A DNA stretch of 55,137 nt from a virus, in the IMG/VR virus record IMGVR_UViG_3300046517_000324, positions 1 through 55,137 of that record. One strand, given 5' to 3'. The notes beneath the pieces are model-generated. The model worked only from the letters and a program-made list of their open reading frames with translations, did not search any database and was not told the origin of the DNA. Shown here one piece after another: positions 50,836 to 55,137 of this stretch. How positions within the stretch are numbered: the stretch's first letter is position 1; each line of letters begins with the position of its first letter. The position numbers and the translations under genes were made by a program.

Positions 50836-52193
50836 AGCATGATCCTTCCGCGTTGCGGCTCCTCGGGCGGTGGAATGTAGATGCCCTCCGGGAGACGCTG
50901 CACGGCCTCACGCCGCGGCGCCAGCTTCCATGACGTCGAGAGGTAGCGGAATGCATCGGCGGGATGACTCGTCCAGTCGTGGACGGCCGAGGCGCGGAAC
51001 GCCTTCTTCTCGTCGTCCCACTCGCGCCGGTACTGCTCTAGCGCCGATATACCGGCCTCGCATCGGGGATGAAAAACCGACAGCGGGAGGGTTCGCCGAG
51101 CGGCATTGATACCGTCGCCAACGGATGCGAGCGGCACCAGCAATGGTCTAAGGCCAAAGCCTTGCATGGTTTCAACCCTGGTGCGACCCGTTCCCCACTC
51201 TTTGACTTTGGCGTCGTGCGGGACGTAGTCGTGGCCATGTTTCCAACCGTGCTGGCGATCACGCTGGGCGATGATGTCGGCGTAATGCTCCAAACCTACA
51301 CCCGACGCCGAATAGAAGTCCAACACGAATAGCTGCGCGCCGACCGCCTGGAACCACCAGATCGAGGTATCGTCGCTCACGCCCAGATCCCAGGCCCGAT
51401 GCACGTAGGCGTCCGGCAGCGCCTCGATCTCGGCAATGCGGCCCTCCGATCGTACCTGCGCCATCTCAAGCGAATAGAACGCACCCAGGATCGCGGCGTT
51501 GAATGAGCACATGTACTCCTGCTCGAAATGCGCGCGGCCATGGTCCTCGCCGTAGAGCGCCTGGTACTCGGCGAGCGCCTCGGCGAGCGCGTCCTCGCCG
51601 AGCATGCCGGTCTGCCGGGCGTTGAGCAGCTGGCAGAACCAGTCCGGCGATCGGCTGGCGTGGTCGAACATCGCCTTGGCGTGGTTGTGCCCGCGCGGCG
51701 TGGTGATGAATATCGCCCACCCGTTGTTCTCCTCGATCATCGGCCGGTGGTAGGCCCACGCCGACGGGTTGGCGAGCGCCCACTCCGAGTAGGTGCAGCC
51801 GGCCACCGAGGCGCCGACGGTCTTGTCGTAATTGTCCGAGCCGATCACCTGGAACGTCGAGCCGTTCTTGAAGCGCAGGAACATCTCGTTGTCGTTGGTG
51901 TTCTCGCGCAGCTCGAGCGGGAACGCCTCGTCGATGCGGCGCTTGCCAGTGTGCGGGTTGATGGCGGTCCAGATCGCTTTGCGGCCCTGCAGGTACTCGG
52001 GCAGGCAGTGCCAGTAGTTGCCGACGCGGGTGGCCGCGCTGACCGCGGCGTGATGCAGGCATATCTCGTCCTTGCCGGCGCGGCGATGCCAGACCGCCAT
52101 GGCCCGCTTGCCGCCTTCGTGCAGGTAGCGCCACAGCGGCATTTGATGCAGTCGGGGCTCCCATCCATTGTGCGGGAGCTTGATCTCGAGCAT
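50832..52193 (-). CDS. terL: Large terminase subunit
   Basis: 453 aa. ATPase domain with Walker A-like HRRAGKDE (36-43) and Walker B/catalytic GCTYSEWA (133-139); then a nuclease domain with AWDLGVSDDTSIWW and HDAKVKEWGTGRTR. Packages DNA into the prohead and cuts the concatemer. Preceded by a 29-aa micro-ORF with a very strong ribosome site. Confidence 0.92.
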   Translation of the reverse strand: MLEIKLPHNGWEPRLHQMPLWRYLHEGGKRAMAVWHRRAGKDEICLHHAAVSAATRVGNYWHCLPEYLQGRKAIWTAINPHTGKRRIDEAFPLELRENTNDNEMFLRFKNGSTFQVIGSDNYDKTVGASVAGCTYSEWALANPSAWAYHRPMIEENNGWAIFITTPRGHNHAKAMFDHASRSPDWFCQLLNARQTGMLGEDALAEALAEYQALYGEDHGRAHFEQEYMCSFNAAILGAFYSLEMAQVRSEGRIAEIEALPDAYVHRAWDLGVSDDTSIWWFQAVGAQLFVLDFYSASGVGLEHYADIIAQRDRQHGWKHGHDYVPHDAKVKEWGTGRTRVETMQGFGLRPLLVPLASVGDGINAARRTLPLSVFHPRCEAGISALEQYRREWDDEKKAFRASAVHDWTSHPADAFRYLSTSWKLAPRREAVQRLPEGIYIPPPEEPQRGRIML

Positions 52194-52196
52194 GCG

Positions 52197-52286
52197 TTAT
52201 GTCTGCGATCGCGCCCAAAGCGCGTCCAGCACAAACGCCACGAATGAATTCCAGCCGGAGCATCCTTTACGCTTTCCGAAGAACAT
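52197..52286 (-). CDS. 29-aa micro-ORF before terminase
   Basis: MFFGKRKGCSGWNSFVAFVL followed by DALWARSQT. GGAGGAG lies six nt before its ATG, the strongest ribosome site nearby, and its stop is 3 nt before the terminase ATG, which has none. Likely serves translational coupling of the terminase or is a small membrane-active peptide. Confidence 0.55.
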   Translation of the reverse strand: MFFGKRKGCSGWNSFVAFVLDALWARSQT

Positions 52287-52300
52287 CTTTTTCTCCTCCG

Positions 52301-52570
52301 CTACTCTCGCGTCCTTTCGTGATCTGGCGCCGGCTGCGGTTCTGGCCATGTTGGTTCCACGCCGATCGTATCTTGAATGGCTGCGCCGATCGCTTCCTGC
52401 ATCAATTCCATAAATGCTTTCTTGAATTGTGGATGCTTCGCGATCGTCAGCCGCAGCGAGCCCACCAGTATGGCGTTGTGCATTGTGTCAGACGGTGCGA
52501 AGTAAGCGTTCCAGAACTCGCCTTCTTGACGCATCGCTAGCCGAACCTTGAGCGTGTGCTGACCACTCAT
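52301..52570 (-). CDS. Small conserved phage protein
   Basis: 89 aa. VRLAMRQEGEFWNAYFAPSD and MHNAILVGSLRLTI followed by a helical acidic C-terminus. Common upstream of terminase in rhizobial phages; function unknown. ATGA overlap with the upstream gene. Confidence 0.68.
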   Translation of the reverse strand: MSGQHTLKVRLAMRQEGEFWNAYFAPSDTMHNAILVGSLRLTIAKHPQFKKAFMELMQEAIGAAIQDTIGVEPTWPEPQPAPDHERTRE

Positions 52571-52761
52571 GCGATGCCTGGATATTTCTTCTTGACCGCA
52601 GCTCGCACCTCGGCCTGCTGTTGCGGCGAGCCATAGCGGCTGACCATTGCGAGCGCGAGGCGAGCATGCTCTGGGTTGGGGATCGGATACGCACGCTTAC
52701 TCGGCTCCGCGAATTGTTGCTTGGGCAGCGCCTTACGCGACTTGGTCGTGAGCTTTGCCAT
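52567..52761 (-). CDS. Small conserved phage protein, DUF6582-like
   Basis: 64 aa. KALPKQQFAEPSKRAYPIPN followed by PEHARLALAMVSRYGSPQQQ and AAVKKKYPGIA. The LPxxxFAxPxxRxYPIxxPxHAR pattern is shared by small proteins of many phages. Function unknown; the DUF label is from memory. Confidence 0.68.
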   Translation of the reverse strand: MAKLTTKSRKALPKQQFAEPSKRAYPIPNPEHARLALAMVSRYGSPQQQAEVRAAVKKKYPGIA

Positions 52762-52777
52762 CGATCCTCCAACAGAG

Positions 52778-53017
52778 TTACTTTGTTTGCTTCTTTTCCT
52801 CGATGATATTGCGGATCGTTATTCGGATATCGCCCTCGCCGTCGGCGCCGGTGTGCGCTTGCGCGGCTTTGCCCCAGCCGCGATCGAGCAAAGCAACGCA
52901 CGCACTGACGCGGGCACTCTCGTTCTGACTGGTTTCGGCGATGCCGCCCAGCACGCTGATGGCGCGCTCCGTATAGGCTCGCGCAAGCGATCGGATATCG
53001 ATAGGCGGCTTGGCCAC
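52778..53017 (-). CDS. Small helical protein upstream of terminase
   Basis: 79 aa. IRSLARAYTERAISVLGGIA followed by ARVSACVALLDRGWGKAAQA and a charged tail. A small terminase or regulator is possible from its position, but no clear small-terminase fold is visible. Confidence 0.6.
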   Translation of the reverse strand: MAKPPIDIRSLARAYTERAISVLGGIAETSQNESARVSACVALLDRGWGKAAQAHTGADGEGDIRITIRNIIEEKKQTK

Positions 53018-53061
53018 TTAGCGTCGGGGGGAGCCCCGCCTCCGCTTTGCTGTCGTCGGCG

Positions 53062-53322
53062 TCATACATGCGCTCCTGGTTGTGTTTTGGTCAAGCGCCT
53101 ATCCTCGCATTGCGGCACCATCGGCTGCTCGCGGTGGTGGGCCATGGCGCGCAGGAGGAGGACGGTTGCGGTTGGGACGGGGGTGTCGCCGAGGACGTAG
53201 CGGCGGGCCTGGCGCTCTGTGATGCCGAGCCATTTGGCGGCGTGGTGCTGTTGCATGCCGAGGCGGCTGATGGTGGCCTGGAACTCGGCGCCGGTCATGG
53301 TGCGGTTTTGCTGCCAGGTCAT
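53062..53322 (-). CDS. HTH (XRE-like) phage protein
   Basis: 86 aa. MTGAEFQATISRLGMQQHHA followed by AKWLGITERQARRYVLGDTP is a YdaS/XRE-type HTH. A regulator of the right-arm operon is likely; the parS-like site at 53356 lies immediately upstream of its start. Confidence 0.75.
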   Translation of the reverse strand: MTWQQNRTMTGAEFQATISRLGMQQHHAAKWLGITERQARRYVLGDTPVPTATVLLLRAMAHHREQPMVPQCEDRRLTKTQPGAHV

Positions 53323-53355
53323 GCGAGGCTCCTGCGGACATTTTGTCAGGCGGAT

Positions 53356-53369
53356 GTTTCACGTGAGAC
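53356..53369. promoter_or_regulatory. Second parS-like palindrome (one mismatch)
   Basis: GTTTCACGTGAGAC matches the 14-bp parS core at 13 of 14 positions, with the additional left T of the full consensus present (TGTTTCACGTGAGACG). In the 55-bp gap between the DUF1376 gene and the HTH gene. Confidence 0.5.
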
Positions 53370-53377
53370 GGCCACGA

Positions 53378-54061
53378 CTATGCGAGCAGCTTCGACGTGA
53401 TGGGCGGTTCTTCGCACCAGCCTTTGTCGCGCACGATCTGGTCGAGGCTGCGCCCGTCGCCTAGGCCGTTTGCTTGCCTTCCTTCCTTCCTCGGAAGTCC
53501 GCTTTCTTTCCAGCCTTTGTTGCGAATAACGGCTTCGAGTGCTGGGGAAACGCTGGATGGTTTGGGTGGCAGAATTTCTTCCTTTGCGGCCTCTCCGCGC
53601 GCGCGCAGTTCAGTAAAGGAAGAAAGGTTTTCTATATGTGATTGTGTAGTAGCATCGTCGGCGCATTGCTGGCGCATTGCCACCGCATTAGCTAACTCAT
53701 TGGAAATTATCGGTTTGGACCATCGTTTGTTTGCATTTTTCATCGCGTTTCTTCCGATTATGACAACCTTTTCCAACTCTTTTGTCAGCCTTTTCTGTCT
53801 CCAGAGGCCATCCGGTCCCTTGTGGAAAAACCGGTGGAGAATTGGCGGCACGAGACGATTGAAACGGTTGCCATGCAGACCCGCGGCACAGCCCGCCAAC
53901 GACCGTTTGAGAAGCACCATGTCATCGGGAATTGCGCCATCGGGCCGGCGCCAGGCGACCATCAGCAAAAGCAGATAGGCACCGTGCTGGGCCGGGTCCA
54001 AATCCAGCGTGTCAGCCAGATAGTCAGCCCAGTAGATCGGCATCCATGGACGATTGCTCAT
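53378..54061 (-). CDS. DUF1376 (YdaU-like) replication protein
   Basis: 227 aa. [20 protein letters not shown] followed by [20 protein letters not shown] is the DUF1376 signature, a winged-helix primosome/replication initiator domain. The C-terminus contains two similar motifs, [13 protein letters not shown] and [11 protein letters not shown], likely DNA- or partner-binding. First clear early/replication gene of the right arm. Confidence 0.82.
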   Translation of the reverse strand: MSNRPWMPIYWADYLADTLDLDPAQHGAYLLLLMVAWRRPDGAIPDDMVLLKRSLAGCAAGLHGNRFNRLVPPILHRFFHKGPDGLWRQKRLTKELEKVVIIGRNAMKNANKRWSKPIISNELANAVAMRQQCADDATTQSHIENLSSFTELRARGEAAKEEILPPKPSSVSPALEAVIRNKGWKESGLPRKEGRQANGLGDGRSLDQIVRDKGWCEEPPITSKLLA

Positions 54062-54066
54062 GTGCG

Positions 54067-54444
54067 TCAGTCCGGCTTGTCGCGTCCCACGGCGTCGTAG
54101 AGGGCGAGGAGCGCCTTGCGGGCGCCGGGCGTGTCCGGGAGGATCAGGCGGCCGGGGCCGTCCCGCCGGGCGACCTCCTTGAGCAGCGCCTCGACGGCGG
54201 CCACTATGTCCACGCCCTGGTAGTCCTGGAACGGCCGCGTCTCGGCGATTTTGACGATATCCGAGGCCATCTCGTTGATGACGGCCGCCATGTGCTCGCG
54301 CAGTTCCTCGAGCTGTATGGACACGTCGTTGACGGCGTCCCGCAGCTTCTCGATCGGACCCTCCGCGATTTCGTCTGCCGTGTTCATTTCTCCATCCTCC
54401 CCGTAAAACGCCATGAGAACCTTGCGGGCGTGGTCTGTGCTCAT
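54067..54444 (-). CDS. Hypothetical first gene of the right-arm operon
   Basis: 125 aa from ATG 54444; ATG 54387 has a stronger ribosome site (GGAGGATGGAGAA) and could be the true start (106 aa). A ARK[AV]LxAxY motif occurs near both ends of the longer form. Helical, acidic. No family recognised. It starts close to the phage/host boundary. Confidence 0.6.
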   Translation of the reverse strand: MSTDHARKVLMAFYGEDGEMNTADEIAEGPIEKLRDAVNDVSIQLEELREHMAAVINEMASDIVKIAETRPFQDYQGVDIVAAVEALLKEVARRDGPGRLILPDTPGARKALLALYDAVGRDKPD

Positions 54445-54460
54445 GCTTGGCCTCGCTGTG

Positions 54461-54667
54461 GTGGCCCGCCGGGGAGCGGGATCATGGATGGTGGCAACCG
54501 AAAACGCCGGCCAGTGGGCTCCTGGACGCCGGCAGTCCGCTTTCCTGTCACGTCCCACCTTGAAGCAAGTCCGTGCACCCGACCTTGGACTTGCATAGCC
54601 ACTGCCCTCACGGACGAGGTCGGGCGGCTAGAACTGTGGCCCGCCGGGCGGGATGCCGATGGATGGC
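54461..54667. repeat. Imperfect direct repeat near the phage-host boundary
   Basis: GTGGCCCGCCGGG at 54461-54473 and 54636-54648, each followed by GCGGGAT and then ATGGATGG. An 8-bp inverted repeat (GCAAGTCC/GGACTTGC, 54565-54594) lies between. The 282-bp gap 54445-54726 has no convincing gene. Could be a duplicated regulatory element or att remnant. Confidence 0.45.
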
Positions 54668-54726
54668 GGTATCATCCCGGCAGGCCTGTGAGCTGACGGA
54701 GCGGGAAGCAACGTCAGCCTACTTTG

Positions 54727-55137
54727 TTACGCGAGCTTGTTGGTCTGCTTCTTCCGTACCAACCCGGCGAGGCCGACGAGGCCGATGCCGAACAGGAAGG
54801 CCGAGGCCGGCAGCGGGGTCTGCGCCACCGCCGGTGCCGCCTCGATGAAGAACGAGTCCGGCCCATCGTTGAGGCCACTCATGAGAGCCACGAAACCGAT
54901 CGTGTCTCCCACATGAACGTCGTTCAGGTTCAGCAGCGCCCCGGTGATGGAGTAGTCCGGGAAGCCGGTGCCGTTGTTCTTCGACGGCACGTTGCCGGTG
55001 GTACCGCCGGTAAAGGACGCCAGCACGGTATGCGTGGTGAAGTCGAGGAAGAAAAACGAATTCAACGTCTGGGCCTGATTGGTGTCATTCACGTCCACGC
55101 CGATGCTGAACCCCAGGCTAGTGTCGTTGTTGGCAAG
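54727..55137 (-). CDS. VPLPA/PEP-CTERM-anchored exported protein, 5' end outside the window
   Basis: The frame is open to the right edge (at least 136 residues). Beta-rich exported-type sequence (FFFLDFTTHTVLASFTGG) and a C-terminal TPLPASAFLFGIGLVGLAGL followed by VRKKQ: the PLPA motif, a hydrophobic helix and a basic tail diagnostic of exosortase-sorted proteins. This is a bacterial chromosomal gene type, not a phage one, and suggests that the right-hand phage ends between 54444 and 54727. Confidence 0.78.
   Translation of the reverse strand, partial: LANNDTSLGFSIGVDVNDTNQAQTLNSFFFLDFTTHTVLASFTGGTTGNVPSKNNGTGFPDYSITGALLNLNDVHVGDTIGFVALMSGLNDGPDSFFIEAAPAVAQTPLPASAFLFGIGLVGLAGLVRKKQTNKLA

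Overview
The window is GC-rich phage DNA, most likely from prophages of an alphaproteobacterium. Evidence for the host group: a GcrA-type cell-cycle regulator, two rhizobial-style tyrosine integrases, a tRNA-Gln-like attachment core, and at the far right a partial exported protein with a VPLPA/PEP-CTERM anchor that looks like host chromosome. No rRNA, complete tRNA or CRISPR array is visible. The genus cannot be fixed from sequence alone. Layout. (1) 1-14174, plus strand: the distal part of a podovirus-like structural module, with a low-GC endonuclease VII, a large tail protein, three tandem paralogues, an Asp-box protein, a series of internal/ejection-type proteins including one of 1542 aa, a four-cysteine mini-protein and a small conserved protein. 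(2) 14175-14501: a non-coding stretch with a perfect parS-like palindrome, a second CACGTG palindrome and an 11-bp inverted repeat. (3) 14502-22151, minus strand: integrase 1, a likely excisionase, many small early genes, a putative TGT/DpdA-like base-exchange enzyme, an Acb2-like anti-CBASS protein, and an MT-A70 adenine methyltransferase overlapping a possible PD-(D/E)XK protein. (4) 22152-22712: a divergent XRE regulator switch with four GTACC-N5-GGTAC-type operators. (5) 22713-27384, plus strand: small early genes, a putative ssDNA-annealing protein, a DUF1367 protein, an HNH protein, and an excisionase/integrase 2 pair with an unusual 211-nt overlap. (6) 27584-27714: the 3' half of a tRNA-Gln-like gene (attachment core), a hairpin and CGGAC iterons, followed by gcrA. 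(7) 28314-54444, minus strand (read from right to left): DUF1376 replication protein, small genes, large terminase, portal, decoration proteins, scaffold, major capsid, adaptor, tail hub, ejection proteins (one with an S74 autoprotease domain, one with a hydrolase-like segment), tail fibre and lysis genes. (8) 54727-55137: the host-like gene. How it fits together: the right arm alone is a nearly complete podovirus virion and lysis set, while the left arm holds a second, different set of tail/ejection genes. There are also two integrases. The simplest reading is two related temperate podoviruses side by side, or a mosaic of two. Which early module belongs to which structural arm, and whether either attachment region is split by integration, cannot be settled from this window. 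Most adjacent genes overlap by ATGA, GTGA or TGATG, which indicates tight translational coupling in every operon.
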